A stretch of 36,325 nt of DNA from Candidatus Faecicola pullistercoris (GCA_018714105.1 DVNW01000021.1:127900-164224); one strand, 5' to 3'. Numbered from the stretch's first letter, positions 6,813 through 14,671 are shown. The notes: generated by a model not told the origin, from the sequence alone. Made by a program: numbers and translations.

Positions 6813-7817
6813 ATGAATCTGATTTTAGCCGCCCAGAACGTAGGCGTAATAATAGCCATTGTAGCGGTTTTATTACTTTTTATCGCGGTATTTTTTGCGC
6901 TTGTTCCCGTGTCGCTGTGGTTTTTGGCGCTCGTATCGGGCGCGAGAGTATCCATGGGACGTCTCGTGGGCATGAAGCTTCGTAAAATAAAGGTCAGAAT
7001 GGTTGTCGAGGCTTACATCAGCGCTACAAAAGCCGGGCTCGATATCGACGTGGCCGAACTCGAAACCCACTATCAGGCCGGCGGCGACGTGCTTAAAGTC
7101 GTTAACGCTCTGATTTCCGCTCACAGCGCGAACATTGCCCTTACTCTGGGTACTGCAAAGGCAATCGACCTTGCGGGCCGCGACGTGCTTAACGCAGTTA
7201 AGGTAAGCGTTAACCCCAAAGTTATCGAAACTCCCATTATTGCGGCAATCGCAAAAGACGGTATCGAACTTCGCGCAAAGGCCAGGGTTACCGTACGCGC
7301 CAATATCGCAAGGCTCGTAGGCGGCGCGGGCGAAGATACCATTATTGCCCGTATAGGCGAAGGCATCGTAACCACGGTAGGTTCGGCGTCGTCGCATAAG
7401 GACGTACTCGAAAATCCCGACAGCATCAGCAAAACCGTTCTCGCAAAAGGCCTTGACGCAGGTACGGCGTTTGAAATTCTGTCCATAGATATTGCCGATA
7501 TCGACGTTGGCCGCAACATAGGCGCACAGCTTCAGATGGATCAGGCCGAGGCCGATAAACGCATAGCTCAGGCAACCGCCGAGGAGAGAAGGGCTCTTGC
7601 CGTAGCTCAGGAACAGGAAATGAGAGCCAAGACGCAGGAAATGCGCGCCGAGGTTGTCAAGGCGGAAGCCGAAGTTCCCAAGGCAATAGCCGCAGCGCTC
7701 AAAGCAGGCAATATCGGCGTTATGGATTATTACAATATGGAAAACGTAATGGCCGATACCAAAATGAGAAATTCTATTTCCGGCGTGGATAAAAAGCCTG
7801 AAAAAACCAATAAATAA
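6813..7817 (+). CDS. floA: Flotillin-like protein FloA
   Basis: This 334-residue protein is close to the length of Bacillus FloA (331 residues). It has an N-terminal hydrophobic hairpin (about residues 8-42), the UPF0365 signature region ([20 protein letters not shown]), a PHB/SPFH-like core, and an Ala/Glu-rich coiled coil (about 240-300) with [20 protein letters not shown]. FloA oligomerises on the cytoplasmic face of the membrane and organises microdomains linked to secretion, cell-shape and signalling proteins. GGAGG precedes the ATG. It lies in an operon with nfeD upstream and an unrecognised anchored protein downstream. Confidence 0.95.
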   Translation: MNLILAAQNVGVIIAIVAVLLLFIAVFFALVPVSLWFLALVSGARVSMGRLVGMKLRKIKVRMVVEAYISATKAGLDIDVAELETHYQAGGDVLKVVNALISAHSANIALTLGTAKAIDLAGRDVLNAVKVSVNPKVIETPIIAAIAKDGIELRAKARVTVRANIARLVGGAGEDTIIARIGEGIVTTVGSASSHKDVLENPDSISKTVLAKGLDAGTAFEILSIDIADIDVGRNIGAQLQMDQAEADKRIAQATAEERRALAVAQEQEMRAKTQEMRAEVVKAEAEVPKAIAAALKAGNIGVMDYYNMENVMADTKMRNSISGVDKKPEKTNK

Positions 7818-7828
7818 GCGGTAAAATA

Positions 7829-8503
7829 ATGGATATTCTGTTTGAAATTTTACTTGAATTCGGCGGGGTTATAATCTTCTTCGTCATAGGCATAACGGCT
7901 TTTCTGACAAAGAAGGCGCAAAAACAGCTCAAATCCCGACAGGATTACCCTAAGCCCGAAACCCGCTCTGCGGCCGTCAAAGAAGTTAATCCTCCTTTGA
8001 AGTCCGACACTGCGGTAAAACCCAAACCGGGCAACGCGTTTAAGGAATTTGCGGATTTTATGTCCGAGTTCGCGGAAGGGACAACGGGCAAAGTTCTTCT
8101 TGGCGAGGAGCTGCGTTCGGATAAAAAAGAGCTCAACCACAAACCCCCTGTCGATACGGTGGACGATACGGCGGGCGGATACAGTGAAGCCGAGCGTGAA
8201 AAAACCAAAAAGAACGGCGCTTTTCTGCCCCCCGTGGAGCGTCAAAGCGCCCGTGCCGACCATTATCATCCTGCCGCTGCGGGTAAAGTAAAAATAGAAA
8301 AGGGTATTCCTACAACCAACAGTCTCAATTACGATTCTCCCGAAGGTTGTAAGGAGCTGAGCGACATACGCATCGTCAGCTCGTACGAAGAGGAAGAAGC
8401 GGACGCTCCGTATTTTACGGAAGAAGAGCTTGAAAAGCTCGTCATTTTCGGCGAAGTCGTCGACAAGCCGCTTTACGCGCGCAGTTACCGTCGCAGGCAT
8501 TAA
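7829..8503 (+). CDS. Unrecognised membrane-anchored protein, third gene of floA operon
   Basis: I do not recognise a family for this 224-residue protein. It has one N-terminal hydrophobic segment (about residues 3-27, LLEFGGVIIFFVIGITAFL), then a basic patch (KKAQKQLKSR) that predicts a cytoplasmic C-terminus. The remainder is largely low-complexity, rich in Lys, Pro, Glu and Ala, with an acidic cluster (YEEEEADAPYFTEEELEKL, about 190-208) and a basic end (RSYRRRH). It begins 11 bases after floA with no clear Shine-Dalgarno sequence, suggesting coupling to floA translation. Membrane anchoring beside a flotillin suggests a microdomain client or scaffold partner; this is inference from position only. 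Confidence 0.7.
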   Translation: MDILFEILLEFGGVIIFFVIGITAFLTKKAQKQLKSRQDYPKPETRSAAVKEVNPPLKSDTAVKPKPGNAFKEFADFMSEFAEGTTGKVLLGEELRSDKKELNHKPPVDTVDDTAGGYSEAEREKTKKNGAFLPPVERQSARADHYHPAAAGKVKIEKGIPTTNSLNYDSPEGCKELSDIRIVSSYEEEEADAPYFTEEELEKLVIFGEVVDKPLYARSYRRRH

Positions 8504-8528
8504 TCGCATAATACGGCAAAATTTTCGG

Positions 8529-8552
8529 GCCGCCCCGCAATGGGCGGCTTTT
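8529..8552 (+). terminator. Terminator of nfeD-floA operon
   Basis: GCCGCCC (8529-8535) and GGGCGGC (8542-8548) form a seven-pair GC stem with a six-base loop, then TTTT. Confidence 0.78.
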
Positions 8553-8568
8553 GCGTATATTTTCGGGA

Positions 8569-8597
8569 TTGCTTTTAAAACGGTTTTATGCTATAAT
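8569..8597 (+). promoter_or_regulatory. Promoter for LabA-like gene
   Basis: TTGCTT at 8569-8574 and TATAAT at 8592-8597 have a 17-bp spacer. CAGGAGAG precedes the ATG at 8625. Confidence 0.75.
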
Positions 8598-8624
8598 ATG
8601 TAAGATATATCATCAGGAGAGCTT

Positions 8625-9719
8625 ATGGAAAAGAAAATAGCACTGCTTATCGATGCCGAAAACGTACCCGCGTCTTACGTGGATAAAATATTCGCCGAGC
8701 TTAAAAAAGTCGGTACGGTTATAATCAAAAGAGCATACGCCGATTGGTCAAAAGCCTATCACCGCCCCGCCAGAAAAAAGGACGACAGTTACAATCTTTG
8801 GGAAGTACTTAACAAATGGTACGCGGTACTTTCCGAAAAGGGCATTACTCCCGTGCTTCAGATTCAGAATACGGTTGGGAAAAATTCCTCCGATATCTGT
8901 CTCGTGATTGACGCAATGGATATATTTTACACGTCTGATCCCGACGTATTCTGCATTGTTTCGTCGGACGGAGACTTCACAAAACTCGCTTCGCGGTTAG
9001 TCGAGGGCGGCAAAAAGGTGATAGTCATGGGCGAGAGTCAGACTCCGAAATCGGTAAGAAGCGTATCCGAATTTATACTTCTGGGTGAGGCCGTTACGCC
9101 AAAAGCGTCTTACGTTTCGTCCGAAAAGCGTACGGAAAGAAAGAAAACCGGCAATAAGGAAAAGATTGCCGAAACAAAATCCGAGCCCAGAACCGAACAA
9201 AAGGCAGAAGCCGCAGAGCCGGCCGATATACAGCCTGCACCTGTTGAGTCCGAGAAGCCGAAGCCCGCGCAGGAACCCTTTGACGCGAGGGAGTACGACA
9301 GGATTATTTCTGACAGCATAAAGGAAATTATTTCGCAGGCCGGAGGACAGATTACCTATCAGCAACTGCTTGCAAAACTCAGAATACGTCATCCCGATTG
9401 CGACGTCATAAAAGTAGGGGAAAAACCTATCGAAATATTTAAAAACCTTCCTTTTTTGAAAGTCAAACAGGAAGGCGCTACTTACTACTTTACCTTAAAA
9501 CGGGAGGAGACCGACAAGCCCGCGGACGAGGCGGAAGCCGCGTCGGAATCCGAAACGCAGAGCAAACCTGCAAAAAAGCCGGCGAGGCGCAGTAAGACTG
9601 CCGACAAGGATGAGGACCCCGCGACGGCCGAGCCTGCCGCCACACAGGACGAAAAGCCCGTTTCAAAACCGCGGCGCGGCCGAAAACCCAAAAAAGACGC
9701 GCAGTCGCAAAACGAATGA
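8625..9719 (+). CDS. LabA-like NYN domain protein with C-terminal LOTUS/OST-HTH domain
   Basis: This 364-residue protein has an NYN (PIN-like) domain at about residues 5-155 with the acidic set intact: Asp10 in LLIDAENV, Asp90 in SSDICLVIDAMD, and Asp115 and Asp117 in SSDGDF. A charged linker leads to a LOTUS/OST-HTH-like winged helix at about 222-292 (SIKEIISQAGGQITYQQLL, then FLKVKQEGATYYF). The tail is Lys/Pro/Glu-rich and ends in PRRGRKPKK, similar to an AT-hook. NYN plus OST-HTH is a known bacterial combination expected to bind and perhaps cut RNA. Its target is unknown. It has its own promoter and terminator, so it is monocistronic. Confidence 0.88.
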   Translation: MEKKIALLIDAENVPASYVDKIFAELKKVGTVIIKRAYADWSKAYHRPARKKDDSYNLWEVLNKWYAVLSEKGITPVLQIQNTVGKNSSDICLVIDAMDIFYTSDPDVFCIVSSDGDFTKLASRLVEGGKKVIVMGESQTPKSVRSVSEFILLGEAVTPKASYVSSEKRTERKKTGNKEKIAETKSEPRTEQKAEAAEPADIQPAPVESEKPKPAQEPFDAREYDRIISDSIKEIISQAGGQITYQQLLAKLRIRHPDCDVIKVGEKPIEIFKNLPFLKVKQEGATYYFTLKREETDKPADEAEAASESETQSKPAKKPARRSKTADKDEDPATAEPAATQDEKPVSKPRRGRKPKKDAQSQNE

Positions 9720-9746
9720 AAAACCGCCTTGCGGCGGTTTTTTTAT
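9719..9746. terminator. Terminator, possibly bidirectional
   Basis: AAACCGCC (9721-9728) and GGCGGTTT (9733-9740) form an eight-pair stem with a TTGC loop, followed by a T-run on the plus strand. On the minus strand the T-run is shorter, but the convergent glycosylase gene also ends here. Confidence 0.85.
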
Positions 9747-10237
9747 TTGTCGTTTTTAAAGTACGGAGCCCATATCCGAATCAGGCTGTCAAGGCTCATC
9801 GCGGCGTTTGCCGCCGAAGGCGACGGCAGTCGGTAAGCCATGTCTGCCAGCCCCGGATTGGCTTTTATAAATTCGTTATAGGCTTTGTTGCCCGTAATCA
9901 GAATTTTGCTTATTCGGGTACCTTTGATAAGTTTTGTTATATCAGCGGGGACGACGTCGGAGATAGTGCTGTCGGCCGATCCTTTTATTGTGCAGCTTTC
10001 AAGTACGTCGTAAAGGGCTATGCGGTGCTTGAGAAGCAGTTCGATCTTCTGCGGCTTGGGCACCGAAAAGTCTTCGTCGAAAATCGCCGACAGAATTTTC
10101 CAGAAACGGTTCGATTTATGCGCATAGTAAAAACCTTCGGCGGCGGAGGCTACCGAAGGAATACTTCCCAAAACCAGAACGGTGCAGTTGTCGTCTATTA
10201 CGGGGGCAAAGCCGTGCTCGGCAAAACGTTGGTTCAT
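9743..10237 (-). CDS. DNA-deoxyinosine glycosylase-like protein (uracil-DNA glycosylase superfamily)
   Basis: The start chosen is the ATG at 10235-10237, which overlaps the upstream stop by four bases (ATGA); a longer ORF exists but runs into that gene. The 164-residue product has VLVLGSIPSVASAAEGFYY followed by HKSNRFWKIL, matching the hypoxanthine-DNA glycosylase (family 6) branch of the uracil-DNA glycosylase fold, and KILITGNKAYNEF plus RLPSPSAANA for the C-terminal motif block. It would remove deaminated adenine from DNA. Exact specificity within the superfamily (mismatch uracil versus inosine) cannot be fixed by eye. Confidence 0.82.
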   Translation of the reverse strand: MNQRFAEHGFAPVIDDNCTVLVLGSIPSVASAAEGFYYAHKSNRFWKILSAIFDEDFSVPKPQKIELLLKHRIALYDVLESCTIKGSADSTISDVVPADITKLIKGTRISKILITGNKAYNEFIKANPGLADMAYRLPSPSAANAAMSLDSLIRIWAPYFKNDK

Positions 10238-10794
10238 CTGGCGCTTTGTCCTCGCGCAGACTCGTTTTGATGCGCTTCGCTTACCGTGAATATGCTGCGG
10301 CAGTATTCGCATACGCCCTTACCGTTGAAAACCTTTACTTTTGCGTTGCAATACGGGCAGGATACCGTTTCCGCCGTAGTGGTTTCCACCTGTATTTTAC
10401 CCTCGGAGGTGGAAACAATCTGGTCCTGCACGATAATTACGTCCGTCAGATAGCCTCTGCGGATCATATAGTTGAGTTTGGAACGCATCTGAACTTCGGG
10501 CAGATTGTTTATGCTTGCAAGTTTGATTACGTTGGTTACGCCGTTTACGAAAATCTGTTCCAGCACGGTCATTGATTTTTTAAGAGAGCCGTAGTAAACC
10601 CACATCAGCGGAGTGCCGTAAAAACCAACTGCCGTACCGACTATGCCGAATACCATTAAAAAAGTACTCTTTTTCGCGCCGATAGGTATACACGGTATGC
10701 CCGCCACGAAAAGAACGGAAATAAACAACGAGGCGAAAAAAACGACGTTGAGATGTAAACTTAATTTTTTATAGTCTTTTCTGTTTTTATCCAT
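10234..10794 (-). CDS. Two-helix membrane protein with C-terminal zinc ribbon
   Basis: I do not recognise a named family for this 186-residue protein. It has two hydrophobic segments (about residues 15-36 and 43-66), a middle region with a winged-helix-like pattern (about 75-130, MRSKLNYMIRRGYLTDVIIV), and a zinc ribbon (CPYCNAKVKV, then CEYC at about 144-163). The middle and ribbon are probably cytoplasmic. The downstream DNA glycosylase is translationally coupled by ATGA. The -10 box of its promoter lies only six bases before the ATG and there is no Shine-Dalgarno sequence, so the mRNA is predicted to be leaderless. Confidence 0.72.
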   Translation of the reverse strand: MDKNRKDYKKLSLHLNVVFFASLFISVLFVAGIPCIPIGAKKSTFLMVFGIVGTAVGFYGTPLMWVYYGSLKKSMTVLEQIFVNGVTNVIKLASINNLPEVQMRSKLNYMIRRGYLTDVIIVQDQIVSTSEGKIQVETTTAETVSCPYCNAKVKVFNGKGVCEYCRSIFTVSEAHQNESARGQSAR

Positions 10795-10800
10795 GTTTAA

Positions 10801-10829
10801 ATTATAACATTATATGCTTTATTTTGCAA
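10801..10829 (-). promoter_or_regulatory. Promoter giving a leaderless mRNA (membrane gene and glycosylase)
   Basis: Read on the minus strand, TTGCAA (10829-10824) and TATAAT (10806-10801) have a 17-bp spacer. The start codon begins at 10794, so transcription should start at or next to its A. A second TATAAT-like box lies a few bases upstream (around 10809-10814) with a poorer -35. Confidence 0.62.
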
Positions 10830-10851
10830 CAGCAATAACAAAAGTAGTGCA

Positions 10852-10881
10852 TTGACAAATATCTTCGGGCACGGTTATAAT
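10852..10881 (+). promoter_or_regulatory. Promoter for GH31 gene
   Basis: TTGACA at 10852-10857 and TATAAT at 10876-10881 have an 18-bp spacer. AAAGGAG at 10905-10911 lies six bases before the GTG start. Confidence 0.82.
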
Positions 10882-10917
10882 ATTAACATACAGATTCGGT
10901 TTTTAAAGGAGATAAAG

Positions 10918-12423
10918 GTGTTTTCGGTTAAAATAGCAAGAGGCGAAAAATGGTACGGCGGAGATATAATGTTGGGTTCGTTTATGCCCGTAGGCAGTCT
11001 GCGGCCGCACTTGATCAAAGGCAAAAGGGTGGTTACTGCAAACCAGTTCAATACTTTGCTGGTAAGCGATAAGGGCAGGTATATCTGGACGCGGGAAGGA
11101 GCCGACGTGCTTTTCCTGTTCGGCCGTATAAACGTAATGTGCGATAAGGATAATGTTACTTTCAAAGACGGACTGGGCAATCTGAAAGGGGCATACGAAA
11201 CGGCCTGCAAAAATCATTTCCCGTTCAGGAAACAGATGCCTGCCGAAATAATGTTCCGAGCGCCGCAGTACTGCACTTGGATTGAAATGACAAATCGTCC
11301 TTCGGCAGAAAAGGTAATAGCTTATGCCCGTAGCATAATAGAAAGCGGTATGCCTGCGGGCGAACTTATTATAGACGACGGCTGGCAACGCAATTTCGGC
11401 GAATGGGAGTTTACCGACAAGTTTCCCGATCCCGCGGGCATGGTAAAAACCTTAAACGGCCTCGGCTTTAAAGTAATACTGTGGATTTGCCCCTTCATAT
11501 CGGAAAAAAGCCCCGATTTCGGCTATCTGAAAGAGAAAGGATTGCTGGTTAAAAACAAAAACGGCGAGGTCGCTTTCAGAAACTGGTGGAACGGACGGGA
11601 CGCTTTGCTCGATCATTCCAATCCCGAAGGGCTTGCGTGGTACAGGACGGTTACGGAAAATCTTAAAAACAAGTATAACGTGGACGGGTTTAAAATGGAC
11701 GCGGGCGACGCGCGTTTTTATCGCGACGACGACATTAATTTCGCGGGCGCAAATTCTAACGAGATGAGCAGACTATGGGCGCTTGCGGGTACGGATAATC
11801 CGTTTTCCGAACTCAGGGCCTGTTTTCAGCTCGGAGGATACGGGCTTGCGCAAAGGCTTGCCGACAAAAATCACAGTTGGGGAAAACTTGCGGGCTTACG
11901 TTCGCTTATTCCCAACGCTTTGCTTGCCGGCGTGTCGGGATACCCCTTTGTGTGTCCCGATATGATCGGCGGCGGACAGGTCAAATCCATCGAGGGGGGA
12001 ACGGGCGGTTACGACAACGAGCTTTTCAAACGCTCCTGCGAGTGCAGCAGTCTGATGCCGATGATGCAGTTTTCCATAGCGCTGTGGAATATGCCCGACA
12101 AGTCCGTGGTACAAGCCGCTTTGCTTGCGGCAAAAAGGCATTCGGAGTTTTCCGATTACATAGTTTCGTTGGCCGAAGAGGCTGCCGTTAGCGGAAGGCC
12201 GATCATACGGTATTGCGAGTACGAATTCCCCGGCCAAAAAATGTACAGATACAAACAACAGTTTATGCTGGGCGATAAATATCTTATTGCGCCCGTTACC
12301 GACAAGAAGGGATATTCCGCCGTAAAACTGCCGAAGGGCAGGTGGAAAAATCTTTCCGACGGCAGCACGGTTGAAGGAGGAAAACTGAAAGTATCCGCTT
12401 TTACCGTATACGAAAGAATATGA
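10918..12423 (+). CDS. GH31 glycoside hydrolase, MYORG-like (candidate alpha-galactosidase)
   Basis: The start is GTG at 10918, six bases after AGGAG; the longer ORF would begin inside the -35 box. The 501-residue protein has a GH31 TIM barrel: LIIDDGWQRNFGEWEF, then VILWICPFISEKSP, RNWWNGRDALLDHSNP, and DGFKMDAGDARFY with the predicted nucleophile Asp. HSWGKLAGLRSLIPNALL and GYPFVCPDMIGGG follow, with an Asp in LADKNHSW as the likely acid/base. As I recall the MYORG branch, whose human member is an alpha-galactosidase, it shares this WWNG, LDAGE and PDMVGG pattern. There is no signal peptide, so it acts in the cytoplasm. No sugar transporter lies nearby, and the substrate is inferred. Confidence 0.82.
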   Translation: MFSVKIARGEKWYGGDIMLGSFMPVGSLRPHLIKGKRVVTANQFNTLLVSDKGRYIWTREGADVLFLFGRINVMCDKDNVTFKDGLGNLKGAYETACKNHFPFRKQMPAEIMFRAPQYCTWIEMTNRPSAEKVIAYARSIIESGMPAGELIIDDGWQRNFGEWEFTDKFPDPAGMVKTLNGLGFKVILWICPFISEKSPDFGYLKEKGLLVKNKNGEVAFRNWWNGRDALLDHSNPEGLAWYRTVTENLKNKYNVDGFKMDAGDARFYRDDDINFAGANSNEMSRLWALAGTDNPFSELRACFQLGGYGLAQRLADKNHSWGKLAGLRSLIPNALLAGVSGYPFVCPDMIGGGQVKSIEGGTGGYDNELFKRSCECSSLMPMMQFSIALWNMPDKSVVQAALLAAKRHSEFSDYIVSLAEEAAVSGRPIIRYCEYEFPGQKMYRYKQQFMLGDKYLIAPVTDKKGYSAVKLPKGRWKNLSDGSTVEGGKLKVSAFTVYERI

Positions 12424-12448
12424 AAAAGCCCCGTATCAGGGGCTTTTT
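12423..12448. terminator. Bidirectional terminator between GH31 and histidine kinase
   Basis: AAAAAGCCCC (12423-12432) and GGGGCTTTTT (12439-12448) form a ten-pair stem with a six-base loop. The A and T runs on both sides serve both convergent genes. Confidence 0.85.
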
Positions 12449-12457
12449 AAATGCAGG

Positions 12458-13675
12458 TTATTGTTTGAAGGTAATTGTGAAGCAAGTAAAAGTAGCTCCG
12501 TCGCTTTCGACCTTGATGCTTCCGCCGAGGTTTTCGGTTATGGATTTTGCGATGGACAGTCCGAGGCCGAAGCTGGTTTCGTTGTTCTTTCCGCTGTGAG
12601 ATTTGTCCGCACGGTAGAACCTTTCAAAAACCTTGTCAAGCATATCGCTGCTTATTCCGCCGCCGCTGTTGCTGACTTTAAGAACAACGCTTTTTTTATG
12701 CTTTTCGAGCAAAACCGATATTTTACCGTTTTTATTCGTGTATTTAAATGCGTTATCAAGCAAAATGTATACTAATTTTTCAAACAGGTAAGAGTCGGTT
12801 GTAAGAGTTATGTCGGGTTGAATGTGGTCTTCCAGCCTGACGCTTTTTTCAAACATGGCGGCTTCGTACCCGAGCAGGATTCCGCTTATGCTGCGGCTTA
12901 CGTTTACTTCGGATTTGTTTATTACGGGGCTGTTGTCAAGACGGGCCAATTCCAGCATTTCGCAAATCAGTTTGTTCATTCTGACGGTCTGGTATTCGAT
13001 ATTGCCGAGAAAACGCTTATCCTGTTCCGAAAACGACGAGGTGTCCAGAGCGGCGATATTCGTATCTATTACCGTTATGGGAGTTTTAAGTTCGTGCGAG
13101 GCGTTAGTGATAAGTTCGTTCTGTTTCTGCCACGCGTTTTCGGTAGGAGATACGATATGATCCGAAATAAGGACCGCCGCTATTATCACCAGAACGTAGG
13201 ATATTATAAGCGACAGGACCATCGTAAACGAAAATGTATTAATGGTGCCGTGATATACGGTTGCGTTGAAAACGGCTATGCGGGTAATACCGTCCGCGTA
13301 ATCGTTCGCTCTTTTAAAATAAAGCACGCTTTCGCCCAAATCGAAATTACCCTTGGATTTGTTGCCGGTAACGCTTTGGATTATGACGTCGATTTCATCT
13401 TCGGAAAAATTTTCCATTCCTTTAAGATTGTAATTGCCGTCCGAGGTAATTTCTATCAGAAAGCAATACCCCTGTATTTTGTCGTTTGGAATGGCGGCGG
13501 CAGAATCGGGAAGCCTTTGTCCCTCGCCGCTCAGCGCAACGGTCAGTATCATATCTATAGCCCTCATCGCGTTGGAATAGTTGACGATATACAGTGCTGC
13601 AAACAACACCGTACAAATCGCCACGCCTATCATCGACAGGGTTAATATGAGACGTTTTCTCAGCTTTTTGAACAT
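12458..13675 (-). CDS. Sensor histidine kinase
   Basis: This 405-residue protein has two membrane segments (about residues 9-31 and 149-171) enclosing an extracytoplasmic sensor region of about 115 residues with no family I recognise. HisKA follows with NASHELKTPITVI and the phosphoacceptor His194. The ATPase domain has the N box (LLDNAFKYT), SNSGGGISSDMLDKVFERFY and a GLGLSIAKSI G2 box. No obvious HAMP domain separates TM2 from the dimerisation helix. It overlaps the response-regulator gene by 16 bases, so the two form one operon with the regulator first. The signal is unknown; neighbours do not settle it. Confidence 0.95.
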   Translation of the reverse strand: MFKKLRKRLILTLSMIGVAICTVLFAALYIVNYSNAMRAIDMILTVALSGEGQRLPDSAAAIPNDKIQGYCFLIEITSDGNYNLKGMENFSEDEIDVIIQSVTGNKSKGNFDLGESVLYFKRANDYADGITRIAVFNATVYHGTINTFSFTMVLSLIISYVLVIIAAVLISDHIVSPTENAWQKQNELITNASHELKTPITVIDTNIAALDTSSFSEQDKRFLGNIEYQTVRMNKLICEMLELARLDNSPVINKSEVNVSRSISGILLGYEAAMFEKSVRLEDHIQPDITLTTDSYLFEKLVYILLDNAFKYTNKNGKISVLLEKHKKSVVLKVSNSGGGISSDMLDKVFERFYRADKSHSGKNNETSFGLGLSIAKSITENLGGSIKVESDGATFTCFTITFKQ

Positions 13676-14349
13676 GCGTCCTCCAGTTGATAACCCACGC
13701 CGCGTACGGTTACGATATTTACATCGGAGCCGATATAGCTCAGTTTTTTCCGCAGGAAACTGATATATACCTCGATATTATTGGATTCGAGTTCGCTGTC
13801 AAACCCCCAGATTTTGGCTATCATATCGTCGCGGGTGGCTATAAACGAAGGCTTTTCCATTAAAAACCTTATGATTTCGAATTCCTTAACCGATACTTTT
13901 ACCGAGTTTTTGGCGGTATAAAGGCGATATCCTTTTAGGTCAAGGCTCAAATCGCCGAAGGTAAGCACGTTGTCCTGAATCAGCGTGTCGTTTTTGCGCC
14001 GGGACAGAGCACGGATTCTTGCCAGCAGTTCGGGTACGGAAAAGGGTTTGGGCAGATAGTCGTCCGCACCTAAATCCAGGCCCGTTATTTTATCGTTTAC
14101 AGTATTCAGCGCGGTAAGCATCAGGACGGGCGTTTTTATATGTTTATGCCTGAGCGCTTTGAGTACGCTGAATCCGTCCATAGTGGGAAGCATTACGTCG
14201 AGCAGGATAATATCGTAAATGCCCGTAAGCGCGAATTCGAGGCCTTCGGCTCCGTCAGCCACAATATCCACAGAGTATTTTTCTTTTTTGAATATGTTTG
14301 CCAAAGCGTCCGTCAGTTGCTTTTCGTCTTCTATCAGCAGAATTTTCAT
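13660..14349 (-). CDS. OmpR/PhoB-family response regulator
   Basis: This 229-residue protein has a receiver domain with the acidic pocket (IEDE near residue 7), phospho-acceptor Asp51 in DIILLDVMLP, Thr79 and Lys101 in YLPKPFS. A winged-helix DNA-binding domain runs from about 130 (SVKEFEIIRFLMEKP, then SNNIEVYISFLRKKL and VRGVGYQLE). It is a full-length transcription factor phosphorylated by the kinase encoded just downstream with a 16-base overlap. A GAGGTG ribosome binding site precedes the ATG. A candidate small RNA is transcribed divergently about 200 bp away. No clear direct-repeat binding site for it was found. Confidence 0.95.
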   Translation of the reverse strand: MKILLIEDEKQLTDALANIFKKEKYSVDIVADGAEGLEFALTGIYDIILLDVMLPTMDGFSVLKALRHKHIKTPVLMLTALNTVNDKITGLDLGADDYLPKPFSVPELLARIRALSRRKNDTLIQDNVLTFGDLSLDLKGYRLYTAKNSVKVSVKEFEIIRFLMEKPSFIATRDDMIAKIWGFDSELESNNIEVYISFLRKKLSYIGSDVNIVTVRGVGYQLEDACSKS

Positions 14350-14521
14350 GGCACACCTCGCGATATATTAATATAATAATACAACATCTGAGTTAAAAAA
14401 GCATTAAATACAAAAAAATTTTTGCCGCAAGCCGTTTATCTGCAAATTCGATTGAATGTAAAATAATATCGGTTAAGCGCGAAAAAGGAAATAATTGGCT
14501 GACAAATTTAAGAAAATATTG
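14350..14521. other. Intergenic region between response regulator and sRNA
   Basis: This AT-rich stretch has no ORF I would call. It must hold the response-regulator promoter on the minus strand, but no single -35/-10 pair stands out; TATTAT-like boxes lie around 14365-14380. Confidence 0.4.
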
Positions 14522-14550
14522 TTGACAACGGCAGGGCTATATGCTAAAAT
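14522..14550 (+). promoter_or_regulatory. Strong promoter for candidate sRNA
   Basis: TTGACA at 14522-14527 and TAAAAT at 14545-14550 have a 17-bp spacer, with an extended -10 TG at 14542-14543. No start codon with a ribosome binding site follows. Confidence 0.8.
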
Positions 14551-14555
14551 CTAGG

Positions 14556-14671
14556 TGTCTGAAAGATGACGTCAAGGCACACGGTGCCTGCCGCCGCAGG
14601 GCGGTCTTAAATTTGCTAATATCCTCATAATCCACTCCCCGAAACCCGCACGAATTTTTTGTGCGGGTTTC
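14556..14671 (+). ncRNA. Candidate trans-acting small RNA, about 116 nt
   Basis: A strong promoter is followed by structured, apparently noncoding sequence. A perfect palindrome TGACGTCA lies at 14567-14574. Hairpin 1 is AGGCAC/GTGCCT (14575-14589) and hairpin 2 is CCGCC/GGCGG (14591-14604). An unpaired pyrimidine-rich stretch at 14606-14640 includes CCTCATAATCCACTCCCC, which could pair with GGAG/GGGGAG ribosome binding sites. An 11-pair hairpin, GAAACCCGCAC/GTGCGGGTTTC (14641-14671), closes it; its downstream T-run is weak (CACTTT) and six T lie in the loop. Two structured domains flanking an exposed anti-Shine-Dalgarno resemble known Bacillota sRNAs in design. The alternative is a leader or attenuator of queH, 63 bases downstream. 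I recognise no named RNA family. Confidence 0.6.

Noticed and set aside
12818-13645. Plus-strand ORF opposite the histidine kinase
   Set aside because: The minus strand encodes a full kinase with all motifs; the opposite frame shows no family features.
14556-14671. SRP RNA, 6S RNA or tmRNA
   Set aside because: No SRP tetraloop and asymmetric loop motif, no 6S central bubble, and no tRNA-like end with CCA are visible.
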